Origin: Verrucomicrobiaceae bacterium
GTDB taxonomy: Bacteria; Verrucomicrobiota; Verrucomicrobiia; Verrucomicrobiales; Verrucomicrobiaceae
Direction of reading: 5' to 3'
NCBI GenBank assembly: GCA_027490195.1
Contig: JAIXYN010000065.1
Coordinates: 62,001-126,000, forward strand
DNA: 64,000 bases
The notes under the pieces were generated by a model that worked only from the letters and a program-made list of their open reading frames with translations, did not search any database and was not told the origin of the DNA. The position numbers and the translations under genes were made by a program. Shown here in pieces: positions 33,930-42,995 of this stretch. Numbering within the stretch: the first letter of the stretch is position 1; the number at the start of each line of letters is the position of its first letter.

Positions 33930-33996
33930 TTGTGAGCAACTGTGTGATTAGCTTGTCAGCACCGTGTGATTAACATGTGAGCAACTCAATCAGCTC
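33930..33996 (+). repeat. Three imperfect tandem repeats of about 22 bp
   Basis: Units start at 33930 (TTGTGAGCAACTGTGTGATT...), 33953 (TTGTCAGCACCGTGTGATTA...) and 33975 (ATGTGAGCAACT...). The first two agree over nearly their whole length; the third keeps only the first half. The array ends inside the stop codon of trpE (33995-33997). Confidence 0.55.
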
Positions 33997-35503
33997 ATGG
34001 TGCACTCAGCTGACGCGCCCATTGAATGGCACGCAGCATGCCGGTGGCCTTGTTGATCGTCTCCTGATATTCGGCGGCAGGAACGGAGTCGGCCACGATG
34101 CCTGCACCTGCTTGCACATAGGCTTTGCCATCCTTCACGACGCAGGTGCGCAGGGCGATGCACGAGTCGAGGTTGCCATCGAAGCCGAAGTAACCGACCG
34201 CGCCGGCATAGGCGCAGCGTTTGCTCTTCTCGCACTCGTTGATGATCTCCATGGCACGCACCTTCGGTGAGCCGCTGACGGTGCCGGCGGGGAAGGTGGC
34301 GCGCATGACGTCATAGGCGGTCTTGTCGTCGCGCAGATGACCATCCACATTCGAGACGATGTGCATGACGTGCGAGTAGCGCTCAATGATCATCAAGTCA
34401 CTGACGCTCACGGTACCATAGTCGGCCACACGTCCGACATCATTGCGCGCGAGATCGACGAGCATGATGTGCTCGGCGCGTTCTTTCGGATCGTTAAGCA
34501 GTTCCTGGGCCAGTGAATCATCTTCAACGGTGGTCTTGCCTCTCCAGCGAGTGCCGGCAATGGGGCGGATGTCGATGCGACCGTTCATGCACTTCACATG
34601 GACCTCCGGCGAACTGCCTACGAGCGCGAAGCCCTGGGGGAAGTCGATGCAGAACATGTAGGGGCTGGGGTTCACGTGCCGCAGGGCGCGGAAAAGATCC
34701 AGCGTGGTGCCTTGGTAGTCCGTCTCGAAGCGCTGAGAGGGCACGCCTTGGAAGATGTCGCCGGCGCCGATGTACTCCTTCATCTTGAGCACCATCGCCT
34801 CGTATTCCTCCTGCGTGGTGTTGCTCACTGGCGGCGGCAGCTGTCCGACGGGAGCAAAGGTTTGAAGTGGCCTGGCAGCCAGTGGCTTCTCCAGCTTGGC
34901 AATGACATCCGCGATCTGCTGGCGGGCCCATTCATAGGCCGCCTCCAGAGTGGCATGCTCGTCGGTGTGGACGTTGGCCACGATGGAGAGGCGGCGGGTG
35001 CGGTGGTCAAACACCAGCACGGTATCGGTGACCATGAAGACCATGTCTGGCAGGCCAAGCTCATCCTTGGGCGGTGGCGGGAGCGTCGGCTCAAAAAAGC
35101 GCACCATGTCGTAGGCCAGGTAGCCGACGGCACCGCCGTGGAAGACCGGCAGCGGCTGTGTCTCGAGCGGGGTGAAGAGTTTCATCAGCTCCTGCAGTTC
35201 CGTCAGCGGATCGCCAGTTGTGGTGTAGCTGCGCTTCTTGCCGCGCTCTTCGATTTCGATTTCGCGGCCGCGAGCGGTGAAGATGATGCGTGGTGAACTG
35301 CCGAGCAGGGAGTAGCGCCCTGAGTGCTGCGTGAGCTCCGCGGATTCCAGCAGGAAGGCGCAGCGGCCATCGTGGATCTTTTGAAATGCGGAGAGCGGGG
35401 TTTCGTAATCGGCGGCGAGTTCCGCCATCACCGGTACGAGATTGCCCTGCTGCGCGAGCGTCTGAAAGGTGGCGAAGTCGGGCTGAAGATGGAGCTGAGG
35501 CAT
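33995..35503 (-). CDS. trpE: Anthranilate synthase component I
   Basis: ATG 35503 gives 502 aa, the normal TrpE length. A longer frame adds 17 residues before MPQLHLQPDF. The feedback (Trp-binding) motif AFLLESAE lies near the N-terminus. The chorismate-binding domain shows GSSPEVHVK, IAGTRWRGKT, NDVGRVADYG, YSHVMHIVSNVDG, PAGTVSGSPKVRAMEII and YAGAVGYFGFDGN. It converts chorismate with glutamine (via TrpG) to anthranilate in tryptophan synthesis. No trpG, trpD or trpC gene is next to it, so the pathway is dispersed. It lies 58 bp downstream of the thrH-like gene on the same strand. Confidence 0.95.
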   Translation of the reverse strand: MPQLHLQPDFATFQTLAQQGNLVPVMAELAADYETPLSAFQKIHDGRCAFLLESAELTQHSGRYSLLGSSPRIIFTARGREIEIEERGKKRSYTTTGDPLTELQELMKLFTPLETQPLPVFHGGAVGYLAYDMVRFFEPTLPPPPKDELGLPDMVFMVTDTVLVFDHRTRRLSIVANVHTDEHATLEAAYEWARQQIADVIAKLEKPLAARPLQTFAPVGQLPPPVSNTTQEEYEAMVLKMKEYIGAGDIFQGVPSQRFETDYQGTTLDLFRALRHVNPSPYMFCIDFPQGFALVGSSPEVHVKCMNGRIDIRPIAGTRWRGKTTVEDDSLAQELLNDPKERAEHIMLVDLARNDVGRVADYGTVSVSDLMIIERYSHVMHIVSNVDGHLRDDKTAYDVMRATFPAGTVSGSPKVRAMEIINECEKSKRCAYAGAVGYFGFDGNLDSCIALRTCVVKDGKAYVQAGAGIVADSVPAAEYQETINKATGMLRAIQWARQLSAP

Positions 35504-35561
35504 GCGGGGCGTGAAACGAGCGCGCATTCTGGACGCGAAATCGCGTTGTGGCAATGATGCT

Positions 35562-36170
35562 TCAAAGCACCGCCTTCATCGCCGCCAGAAGTTTGCCGTA
35601 ATCGTCGAACGGTTTGAACTGCGGAAACTGCGCCTGAATGCTGGCGGGGGCGTGGAAGAAGAAACCGACATCGGCCTCGCCGAGCATGGTGGTGTCGTTG
35701 AACGAATCACCGGCGGCAATGACGCGGTAGTTCAGTGCTTTGAAAGCGGCCACAGACTTCTGCTTCTGGTTCGGCTGGCGCAGCTTGTAGTCCACGATGC
35801 GGCCATCTGCGGCGACGTCGAGCTGGTGGCAGAAGATCGTGGGCCAGGCGAGCTGGCGCATCAGCGGCTGGGCAAATTCCGCGAAGGTGTCGCTCAGAAT
35901 GATCACCTGGGTGATGGAGCGCAGTTCATCGAGAAAGGCATTCGCGCCATCCATGGGGGACAGCGTGCCGATGACCTGCTGGATGTCAGGCAGCTTCAGG
36001 CCGTGCTCATCGAGGATCTTCAGGCGACCCTTCATGAGGACATCGTAGTCGGGCTCATCCCGAGTGGTGCGGCGGAGTTCGGGGATGCCGGTCTTCTCGG
36101 CAAAGGCGATCCAGATTTCGGGAACGAGAACGCCTTCGAGGTCGAGGGTGACGATGGTCTGCTGCTTCAT
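35562..36170 (-). CDS. ThrH-like phosphoserine/homoserine phosphatase (HAD)
   Basis: ATG 36170 gives 202 aa; an upstream Met would add five residues. HAD motif I is LDLEGVLVPEIW (Asp nucleophile with a Glu in the +2 place, as in Pseudomonas ThrH). Motif II is VIILSDTF, and motif IV is IAAGDSFNDTTML. ThrH dephosphorylates phosphoserine and can move phosphate to homoserine, so a role in serine or threonine metabolism is likely. It precedes trpE on the same strand. Confidence 0.88.
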   Translation of the reverse strand: MKQQTIVTLDLEGVLVPEIWIAFAEKTGIPELRRTTRDEPDYDVLMKGRLKILDEHGLKLPDIQQVIGTLSPMDGANAFLDELRSITQVIILSDTFAEFAQPLMRQLAWPTIFCHQLDVAADGRIVDYKLRQPNQKQKSVAAFKALNYRVIAAGDSFNDTTMLGEADVGFFFHAPASIQAQFPQFKPFDDYGKLLAAMKAVL

Positions 36171-36285
36171 GTGGAGGGATGTCATGCACGGGGCGCAGGT
36201 TCAGTAAAGCGGCGATCTGCAAAAAAGGCGTGAAGACAGGCAAGCCATGAGGAGACGCTTCGGGCCATCTGGCGTTTGTTTAAGC

Positions 36286-36750
36286 ATGAAAATCGAAAAT
36301 GAAGTCACCCGTGACGCCGCGCAATTGGTGACGAAATGCCGTACTGCAGTGCTGGCCACGTCTGATACCGAGGGGCACCCACATTCGGCATGGATGACCG
36401 CGCAGGTCACCACGGATCTGGAGGAAATCATATCGATCACCGCGCCAAATTCGCAGAAGGCCGCCATCCTGCGCGCCAATCCGCAGGCGGAGTGGATGTT
36501 TGCCTCTCCATCGATGGAGACCATCGTCTATCTTTCTGGACGCACACGGTTGATCGAGGGGGAAGCTGCGAAGCGCTACTGGGACCAGATGACCGGCAAA
36601 TCCAAGGCCTACTACCGCAAATACTGCGAGACGGAGGACTATCACAAATTTGCCGTGATCCGCACCGAGGTGAACAAGGTGGTGCTGTGCAAACCCTATG
36701 CCTATACCAAGGCGGTGCTCTGGGACAAATCGCTGCCTGCGGCTGCGTAG
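36286..36750 (+). CDS. Pyridoxamine 5'-phosphate oxidase-like FMN-binding protein
   Basis: ATG 36286 gives 154 aa beginning MKIENEVTRDAAQLVTKCRT; 13 extra residues would be added by an upstream start. The strand pattern RTAVLATSDTEGHPHSAWM, AAILRANPQAEWMFA, TIVYLSGRTRLIEG and the Lys/Val-rich end fit the split-barrel flavin fold of general stress protein 26/PPOX-like proteins. The specific cofactor and substrate are unknown. Its stop lies 8 bp from the stop of the convergent YkgJ-type gene. Confidence 0.78.
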   Translation: MKIENEVTRDAAQLVTKCRTAVLATSDTEGHPHSAWMTAQVTTDLEEIISITAPNSQKAAILRANPQAEWMFASPSMETIVYLSGRTRLIEGEAAKRYWDQMTGKSKAYYRKYCETEDYHKFAVIRTEVNKVVLCKPYAYTKAVLWDKSLPAAA

Positions 36751-36757
36751 CGTGCTG

Positions 36758-37120
36758 TCAGTGGGTGTCTGGCCGGGGAGCCTCCACCGCTTCGCACTTC
36801 TCGCGCCAGCCGGGAAAATTCCAGGCGTTGGGAAAGCCTTCGCACTGCGCCGGCTTCACCGCCTGGATGCGGCAAACATTCAAGCCTTCGAGGAAGAGGC
36901 ACTCGCCGTTGGGCTTGTCGATGATGCTCAAGCCGGTGCGGTTAGCGTTCAGCCTCGTGCACTGCTCGATGAACTCGATGCGCGGCATGTCCAGAAAGGC
37001 GGCGATGTTGGTGATTTCATCGTCCGTGACGCGAACATCTCCCGGCCAGCGGCAGCAGTTGCCGCAGCGCTGGCAGGCATACCAGGGCGTGGAGGTGTCA
37101 AGTGGGGAGGCTGAGCTCAT
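36758..37120 (-). CDS. YkgJ-family cysteine-cluster protein
   Basis: ATG 37120 gives a 120-aa protein starting MSSASPLDTSTPWYACQRCGNCC. The CxxCxxCC cluster plus later Cys residues (NGECLF, NVCRIQAVKPAQCEGFP) defines the YkgJ/UPF0153 zinc- or iron-chelating family. A longer frame exists but its extra 55 residues run through the divergent promoter region and look non-coding. Function within the cell is not established. Confidence 0.85.
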   Translation of the reverse strand: MSSASPLDTSTPWYACQRCGNCCRWPGDVRVTDDEITNIAAFLDMPRIEFIEQCTRLNANRTGLSIIDKPNGECLFLEGLNVCRIQAVKPAQCEGFPNAWNFPGWREKCEAVEAPRPDTH

Positions 37121-37237
37121 GAAAAGTATTCTGTTCGCGCATTGCTGCGCTGGAGGCATAGTTCGTGCGATGAACTGTTTCATGCAACGAACGTTTGAAC
37201 ATCGCCGCACGCGGCTGCGGCGCGATTTGCTGTCGCG

Positions 37238-37873
37238 ATGAAACTGCATCTGCTGCCCACCATCACCCTGCTGCCAACGCCGCATGAGACGGCGGAGGAT
37301 GAGCAGATCATCGAAGACTGGTCCCGTGGACTGGACTGGGTGAAGTGGATGCTGGGCAGCGTCCGTGCCCGCATTGAGGTCCTGCTGGTGGCGGATGTAA
37401 GCGAGTGGAATGATTTTGGCGAAGGCCTTCTGCGCAAGGCCATCGGCCCGGCGCTGAAGTCCGCGTGGCAGAGCGCACGTGCGAATGATCTGCCTGGTCT
37501 CATCGCGGCGGCTGCCAAGCTGTCAGCCCAGCTCTCGCCTGAGGCCTGCCAGCGCAGTTTGCAAGCGGGTGCGGTGCTGCTCAAATCCACGAAGCATGCG
37601 CGCTATCAGGGCGTGCTGGGCCGCTTGCGCGAGGCGGTGGAGCAGGGGAAATGCGATGGCCACATCGCCATCGTGTGGGCGGCGGTGGGGCATTTTTTCC
37701 AGCTCAGCCTCACCAATGTGATTGCCGAATATCTGCGACTGGAATGGGACATCGTGGCCCGTGACACACATGTGCAAGTGCCCTACGCCGGGAAGTTCAG
37801 CATCGCCGGACTCACGAGTCGCATCATGAGCGATGCCTCAGGCGAGTCCGCGCTGCGGGTGGTGGATGCATGA
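37238..37873 (+). CDS. Hypothetical cytoplasmic protein
   Basis: The 211-aa product has no signal peptide. A hydrophobic segment (HIAIVWAAVGHFFQLSLTNVIAEYL, about 142-166) could be a buried or membrane helix. The N-terminal LLPTITLLPTPHE is followed by helical sequence. I do not recognise a family. It is divergent from the YkgJ-type gene, whose start is 117 bp away, and convergent with the TonB receptor (34 bp gap). Codon use is like its neighbours, so it is probably a real gene. Confidence 0.6.
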   Translation: MKLHLLPTITLLPTPHETAEDEQIIEDWSRGLDWVKWMLGSVRARIEVLLVADVSEWNDFGEGLLRKAIGPALKSAWQSARANDLPGLIAAAAKLSAQLSPEACQRSLQAGAVLLKSTKHARYQGVLGRLREAVEQGKCDGHIAIVWAAVGHFFQLSLTNVIAEYLRLEWDIVARDTHVQVPYAGKFSIAGLTSRIMSDASGESALRVVDA

Positions 37874-37906
37874 ATTCCGGCGTCTGAGCAAGACAACGCG
37901 TCACTT

Positions 37907-40000
37907 CTAAAACTTCACCGTCACACCGAGGTTCGCACCGAAACCGGGCTCGTTGGAGCCGGAGCCGTGGTAGCGGTAGGTTTGGTTCAGCAGGTTGTCG
38001 AGAGAAGCGGTCAGGATCAGGTGCTCGTTGACGGTGTAGCCACCACGCAGCGTCAGTAGCAAGAATGAAGGCGTGCCGTTGGGCGGGACGCGCTGGGTGT
38101 CGAGAATGTCGGCGGTGTTCATGCGTCCGGCCTCGCCATAGGTGAGACCGACGAACTCGGTCCAGAAACGATTGTCCGTGGTCTGCCAGCGTACGCCCGC
38201 GTAGCCGACGAGCGGGGAGATTTTGCCCAGCGGCTCACGGCGTTTCTGCGTGGTGGTGCCAATGAACTGATCCGCTTCACCTTCCACCCACGCCACATGG
38301 CCGAAAATGCTCCAGTGCTTGTCGATCTGCCAGCGTGTAGCAAACTCGAAGCCCTGCATGTAACCGTTGCCGCCATTTGCCTTGGTGTCCTGTAGGGGGA
38401 CGGCGGTGGAGCGCCGGATGATCAGATTGTCTAGCTGGCTGTAGAAGTAGGCCAGGCTGGCGGTGACGGTCTCGGTGTTTGCCTTCAGGCCGATCTCATA
38501 GGTCAGGTATTTTTCAGGAGACAGATCGGTGGCCGGTGTTTCTCTGCGCCCGGACATTGCCACGTCAAAACGGGAAAGGTCGGAGAGGTTGGGCGCGCGG
38601 AAGGCCTGTGACACGCCGCCGTAGAGCGAGTAGCGGTCCTGCTCATCGAGATCGATCACGAAGCGCACGCTGCCGGAGAAGTTATCCCAGCTGTTGGCAA
38701 AAGACTCTTGCCTGAGTGTGAAGGGGTTCTGGAAGCTACCGAGTCTGGCCGTGGCATGCGTGTAACGTTCTCCGATGAAGAGATGCACGCGTTCGCCAAG
38801 GTCGATGGCATCTTGAATATGCACCCCCAGCAGGCTGTAGGTGGAGTTGTCCGCAACGGCTCCCTGGAAGGGGTTGTCCGAGGCGTGCGACTGGACAAAG
38901 TCCTCATAAAAATCGACGCCATAGACGAGGGTGCCGATGGGTGATTTGCTGGTGAACTGAAGATCTGCGCCGAGGGTGTCCAAATCCACAATATTGTAGG
39001 ACCGGACACCAGCACCAGTGACACGGAACTGGTTCTCCTTGGCGGTTTGTAATGAGACGGTGAGGCTGGCGCTGTCGATGAAGCTGTTCAGATCTTTCCC
39101 GACGAGGCGGGCATACGTCAGGCTGCGCTCCTGATCGAAGAGTCGCACGCGGTCAGTGCCGACGACGGTGCCTTCAAAGGAAACACCCGAATTGGTGGAG
39201 TGCGTGCGCCATACATCGTTCTGGCGCACTTGCTGGTGGGCGGCAGTGAAGGTCCACTGGTCGTCCAGCGCTATGTCCAGCCTCACGTCGAAGGCCCACT
39301 GATCGTACCCAGTATTCCGCTGCCGCCGTCCACTGCCGTCGGTGACATCGCCAAACTGGCTCAACGTGACTCCTGCGTGCAGCCCCCACTTTTGCCCTTC
39401 GCCGATGCTGGTTTCGAGGTGCTCCACATTGCTGTGCTCCGCCGTAGAGTATCGATAATCGGCCCGGCCATGGGAGAAAAAGCTGCCCTCGGCCTCACTA
39501 AGGAAGCCCGATCCTTTGGTGAAGGCATTCACCGTGCCACCAATGGCGTCGCTGCCATAAAGCACAGCTCCTTGCGAAGGAAGCACTTCTACATGGTCGA
39601 AGCTATACTGATCCAGCGTGTTCCAGTACTGGTTCGGTCCATCACGGAAGGTGGAGTTGTTGAAGCGGATACCGTCGACCATCATCAGGTTGCGGAAACC
39701 AGTGAAGCCACGGATGAAAGGTGAACCCTGGCCGTTAGAGGTCTTCTGAATCGCCACGCCGGGCGTTTCCCGCAGCGCCTCAGGGAAGGTGCGTGTCAGG
39801 CGCTCCTCCATTTGTTTTTTATCCAGCGTTTTCACCGCCGCAGGCACCTGGGATAGCGGAGTCGCGCTGCGCGTGGCCGTGATCACCACCTCGGGCAGGT
39901 CAGCGGTCTTGTTGATCTTTTTCTTTTTTTCCTCCACCCCCTCGGCTGCGAGGCTGGCGGTGGAGAAAGCTATTAAGAGTGGGAAGGAGAATCGGAGCAT
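37907..40000 (-). CDS. TonB-dependent outer-membrane receptor
   Basis: ATG 40000 gives 697 aa with signal peptide MLRFSFPLLIAFSTASLAAEG. A TonB-box-like EVVITATR follows. The plug domain reads ALRETPGVAIQKTSNGQGSPFIRGF, MMVDGIRFNNSTFRDGPNQYW and GSDAIGGTVN. The barrel runs to a C-terminal aromatic (GVTVKF), as outer-membrane proteins require. The plug resembles siderophore, cobalamin and copper receptors; the ligand is unknown. No exbB/exbD/tonB set is beside it. It appears monocistronic, with 276 bp upstream (40001-40276) in which I see no other feature. Confidence 0.9.
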   Translation of the reverse strand: MLRFSFPLLIAFSTASLAAEGVEEKKKKINKTADLPEVVITATRSATPLSQVPAAVKTLDKKQMEERLTRTFPEALRETPGVAIQKTSNGQGSPFIRGFTGFRNLMMVDGIRFNNSTFRDGPNQYWNTLDQYSFDHVEVLPSQGAVLYGSDAIGGTVNAFTKGSGFLSEAEGSFFSHGRADYRYSTAEHSNVEHLETSIGEGQKWGLHAGVTLSQFGDVTDGSGRRQRNTGYDQWAFDVRLDIALDDQWTFTAAHQQVRQNDVWRTHSTNSGVSFEGTVVGTDRVRLFDQERSLTYARLVGKDLNSFIDSASLTVSLQTAKENQFRVTGAGVRSYNIVDLDTLGADLQFTSKSPIGTLVYGVDFYEDFVQSHASDNPFQGAVADNSTYSLLGVHIQDAIDLGERVHLFIGERYTHATARLGSFQNPFTLRQESFANSWDNFSGSVRFVIDLDEQDRYSLYGGVSQAFRAPNLSDLSRFDVAMSGRRETPATDLSPEKYLTYEIGLKANTETVTASLAYFYSQLDNLIIRRSTAVPLQDTKANGGNGYMQGFEFATRWQIDKHWSIFGHVAWVEGEADQFIGTTTQKRREPLGKISPLVGYAGVRWQTTDNRFWTEFVGLTYGEAGRMNTADILDTQRVPPNGTPSFLLLTLRGGYTVNEHLILTASLDNLLNQTYRYHGSGSNEPGFGANLGVTVKF

Positions 40001-40276
40001 GACTGGTGGTAGGCGGCTGCCATCCAAACATCAGCCCGTTCTTTGTCACGCAGTGGGTGCCAATGAAGTGATGAATGGACAATAATGGTCCAATCTGACG
40101 CCAGGGTGGCTGGAAAACGTCCAAACACCTCGTGCTGGAGAGAGTGCTCGTGAGATAGACGCCCGATCAAGGATACTGAGCAGTCGTTGTCCGCACAGGC
40201 CTAGTTTTCGTTCCTGCAAGAGCTGACCGCGTGTTTGGCGGAACCAGATGTCAGACGAACTCGATCTCAAAAGACC

Positions 40277-41038
40277 TTATTTCCCAAACAGGCCTTTGAG
40301 GCCACCTGTCTTAATCTTCTCCGAGCCACCTTGGAGCATGTTTTTGAGAGCACCGCTGGCGCTGGCTTTGGCGGCTTCTGTATTGATTTGACGGAGGATC
40401 AGTGCAGTCAGCTCGGCAGGAGTGATCCCGGCGGAGTCGGTGCCGAGATTGTTAAGTCGGATCTCGGGCAGGGTGATCTTGGCGTCTGCACCTGGAACAA
40501 GACCCGCTGCGCTGGCGCTAAGTTTGGCACCGGTGATGAGCAGTTCATTCACCTGGAGCTTGACGGGCTTCTTCGGCTTGCTGTCTGCGGGGGCTGCGGC
40601 TGCATTCGGGGCGGCATTGGCAGCAGGTGCGGTTTGCTGAGAGACGAAGCTCTTCGCGTTGTCGGCAATGTGTTTGAGATTGGTGCCACCAAGGCCGGCT
40701 TCGAGATTGATCTCAGGATCGGTGATGCGGATATGCTGAATGACGATTTTGTCCGTGCTGACACTGTTGGTGTCCACTGCCACCTCCGTGCGGCCAACGC
40801 GCACGGCATACGGGCCGGTGAAGCCTTTGGGATTGCCGATCTCGAAGCCCTCGATGACGCCAGTGCCGGAGAAGGGGGAGAGCTTCACGTTCTGCACTGA
40901 AACACTTGTCTGCACGACCGGGGGAGTGCCCTTCTCAATGCCAAACTTGACCAGCGCGCCTAGCTGTGACCAGCCAAACCAAAGACCGGCACCAATGAGA
41001 AGCACGAGAACAATGACAATGCGGATGATCCATTTCAT
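40277..41038 (-). CDS. AsmA-like single-pass protein
   Basis: The 253-aa protein begins with a membrane anchor (MKWIIRIVIVLVLLIGAGLWFGW). The rest is beta-rich, with a repeated pattern of functional-ligand strands (VSVQNVKLSPFSGTGVIEGFEIGNPKGF, KIVIQHIRITDPEINLEAGLGG, LQVNELLITGAKLSAS). This suggests the AsmA/LEA-like envelope family. An Ala/Pro-rich stretch (about 135-155) is a linker. It is probably periplasmic and anchored in the inner membrane. The role is unknown. It is divergent from the phosphoethanolamine-transferase-like gene with a 133-bp shared promoter region. Confidence 0.6.
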   Translation of the reverse strand: MKWIIRIVIVLVLLIGAGLWFGWSQLGALVKFGIEKGTPPVVQTSVSVQNVKLSPFSGTGVIEGFEIGNPKGFTGPYAVRVGRTEVAVDTNSVSTDKIVIQHIRITDPEINLEAGLGGTNLKHIADNAKSFVSQQTAPAANAAPNAAAAPADSKPKKPVKLQVNELLITGAKLSASAAGLVPGADAKITLPEIRLNNLGTDSAGITPAELTALILRQINTEAAKASASGALKNMLQGGSEKIKTGGLKGLFGK

Positions 41039-41171
41039 AGGCAGTCAGTTTTCGCGGGAGCGGAGGCTCTGTAAAGTGTCAAATTAGGACTCTTGCAGGA
41101 GAGTCATGCGTATCTGCGATGTCTGCCTGACCGCATAAATGACGTGACGAGCTGCTTCGCTGGTGTCTTAA

Positions 41172-42950
41172 ATGGCGCGCATGAGAGTCCTCTGGAACCG
41201 CATCCGTGCCCGGCTGGAAAAGCACGCGCCCATGGAGCGCGAGGTTCTGCCGTGGGTGCTGCTGGCTTTCGGGCTGGTGCTGCTGCCCAATCTGGTTCTC
41301 TCTTTATGGCCGCGCTGGGATCAGGAAGGCGTGCTGGATTTCTTCCATGTGCTGTGTGTGCTGCTGGTGCCATGCTTTTTCGGGCTACCGCTACGCCGGC
41401 TGCTCTGGGTGCTGTGGCCGCTGGTGTTTTTGGGTCCGATGGTGCTGGCCTGCGTCTGGGTCACGGGGGAACTGCCGGGCGAGTGGCTCCTGCTCATGGG
41501 AATTGAAGCAACTTTTCGAGAGGTTTCGACTTTCGCTGTTAGCATTGTGGGGGGGCTGATTTTCATCGTGGTCGTGGCGCTGGCTTATGGGTGGATCGTG
41601 CGACGACGGATTCCGGCGGAGTTCCGACCCGGACCGGTGTGCGCGGGGATGTGCGGTGTGTGTGTGGTGCTGTTTCCACTGATGCAACTGAGCAGCCTGA
41701 GTGTCGGTGAGGTCTGGGAGCGGGAAGTGTCTCGCTTTTCGCAGCAGTATCCCGGTGGTCTGCTGCGGGCTGTTCTTTCTGCAGTGGTAATGCGAGAGCA
41801 GGTGAAGATGCGGCGGGACATGTGTGACAAGGTGCCGGTGAGATCCTCTGAACCGTCTGTGCCAGCGGGAAAACGGGAGATTCAGATGCTGGTGATCGGT
41901 GAGAGCACCCGCGCCAGCAGCCTGCAGCTCAACGGTTATGACCGTGAGACTACGCCACTGCTTGCACAGGTTCCGGGGCTGCTGAGCTTCAAGAATGTGA
42001 TCTCTCCTGCGCCGGCTACGATTTTGAGCGTGCCCATTTTGCTTACGCCAACGAATGCCGCCACGTTGTTTGAGGCTTACCGAACGCCGAGTCTGCTGAA
42101 TGTGTACAAGGCTGCGGGTTACCGGGTTTACTGGCTTTCAGTGCAGCCAAAGAACGGCCTGTGGGAGTCCCGCAACACGATATTCTCAGCGGATGCGCAT
42201 GAATCCCAGTTCCTCGGAGGGAACATTGCCAGGTCTTCATCCATTGCGCTGGACTCAGACCTGATTCCTGAGGTGCAGAAAATTCTAGGTCGGGGGGAGT
42301 CCAAGGTGCTCTTCGTCCTGCACACGATGGGCAGCCACTTGAACTACGAAGACCGTTATCCGCCGGAGTTCAATCGTTTCCCGGCAGATCCCAAAGTGTG
42401 CGCCCAGGCCCGCACACACGTTTATCCGGCGGAAGTGGTGAACGAGCACATGCGCAATGCCTATGACAACAGCATATGCTTCATTGATTCGGTGCTGCAC
42501 CGGCTCATTAAAATCTTGGCGATGGAGCAAGGGGTGACCTCGCTTTACTATGTTTCCGATCATGGTGAAAACGGCGCAGAGGCGGCGGTGCTGCCCTGGG
42601 GACATGGAAACCTCACCACCGAGGTGCTGCATGTGCCGCTGCTGGTCTGGCTTTCGCCGGAATACCAAGCCGCACGCCCAAGCCAGTCGGCGGCTCTCCG
42701 CGATCACGTGGAGGTGCCGATGTCATCGGACAACACCTTCTACACCATGGTGGATCTCGCGGGACTGAGCTGCCCGTTGGCCTCTCCCGAACGCAGCATC
42801 GCCAGCCCAGCCTTCCGGCAGGGACCGCGGCTGGTCACGCACCTGCACACCGGCCTGGCGGATTATGACAAACAGGTGCTGCCTGCGGAAAAAGCCCGCG
42901 GCGGCTGGCGACCGCTGCATCCGCGTGCTTCCTCAGATGCGCGAAAGTGA
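41172..42950 (+). CDS. Phosphoethanolamine transferase-like sulfatase-fold membrane enzyme
   Basis: The 592-aa protein has about five N-terminal membrane helices (residues 27-175), then a periplasmic catalytic domain of the EptA/CptA type. The metal/nucleophile motif is VIGESTRASSLQLNGYDR (Glu244, Thr246). Others are HTMGSHLNYEDRYP, AYDNSICFIDSVL and YVSDHGENG. The family transfers phosphoethanolamine from phosphatidylethanolamine to lipid A or glycans. Substrate choice cannot be told here. The start could be either Met1 or Met4. The LuxR-type gene follows after 45 bp. Confidence 0.88.
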   Translation: MARMRVLWNRIRARLEKHAPMEREVLPWVLLAFGLVLLPNLVLSLWPRWDQEGVLDFFHVLCVLLVPCFFGLPLRRLLWVLWPLVFLGPMVLACVWVTGELPGEWLLLMGIEATFREVSTFAVSIVGGLIFIVVVALAYGWIVRRRIPAEFRPGPVCAGMCGVCVVLFPLMQLSSLSVGEVWEREVSRFSQQYPGGLLRAVLSAVVMREQVKMRRDMCDKVPVRSSEPSVPAGKREIQMLVIGESTRASSLQLNGYDRETTPLLAQVPGLLSFKNVISPAPATILSVPILLTPTNAATLFEAYRTPSLLNVYKAAGYRVYWLSVQPKNGLWESRNTIFSADAHESQFLGGNIARSSSIALDSDLIPEVQKILGRGESKVLFVLHTMGSHLNYEDRYPPEFNRFPADPKVCAQARTHVYPAEVVNEHMRNAYDNSICFIDSVLHRLIKILAMEQGVTSLYYVSDHGENGAEAAVLPWGHGNLTTEVLHVPLLVWLSPEYQAARPSQSAALRDHVEVPMSSDNTFYTMVDLAGLSCPLASPERSIASPAFRQGPRLVTHLHTGLADYDKQVLPAEKARGGWRPLHPRASSDARK

Positions 42951-42995
42951 TTTTAGGCTTTTCTGTCTCTGCGCTACCGGCTAAAGAAAAGACTT

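Noticed and set aside
33766..33951. Short plus-strand frame after the orphan promoter
   Set aside because: It reads through the terminator hairpin and has no ribosome site; a non-coding RNA explains the signals better.
37238..37873. Urease accessory protein UreF
   Set aside because: Helical character is vaguely similar, but no UreF motif and no urease gene is present.
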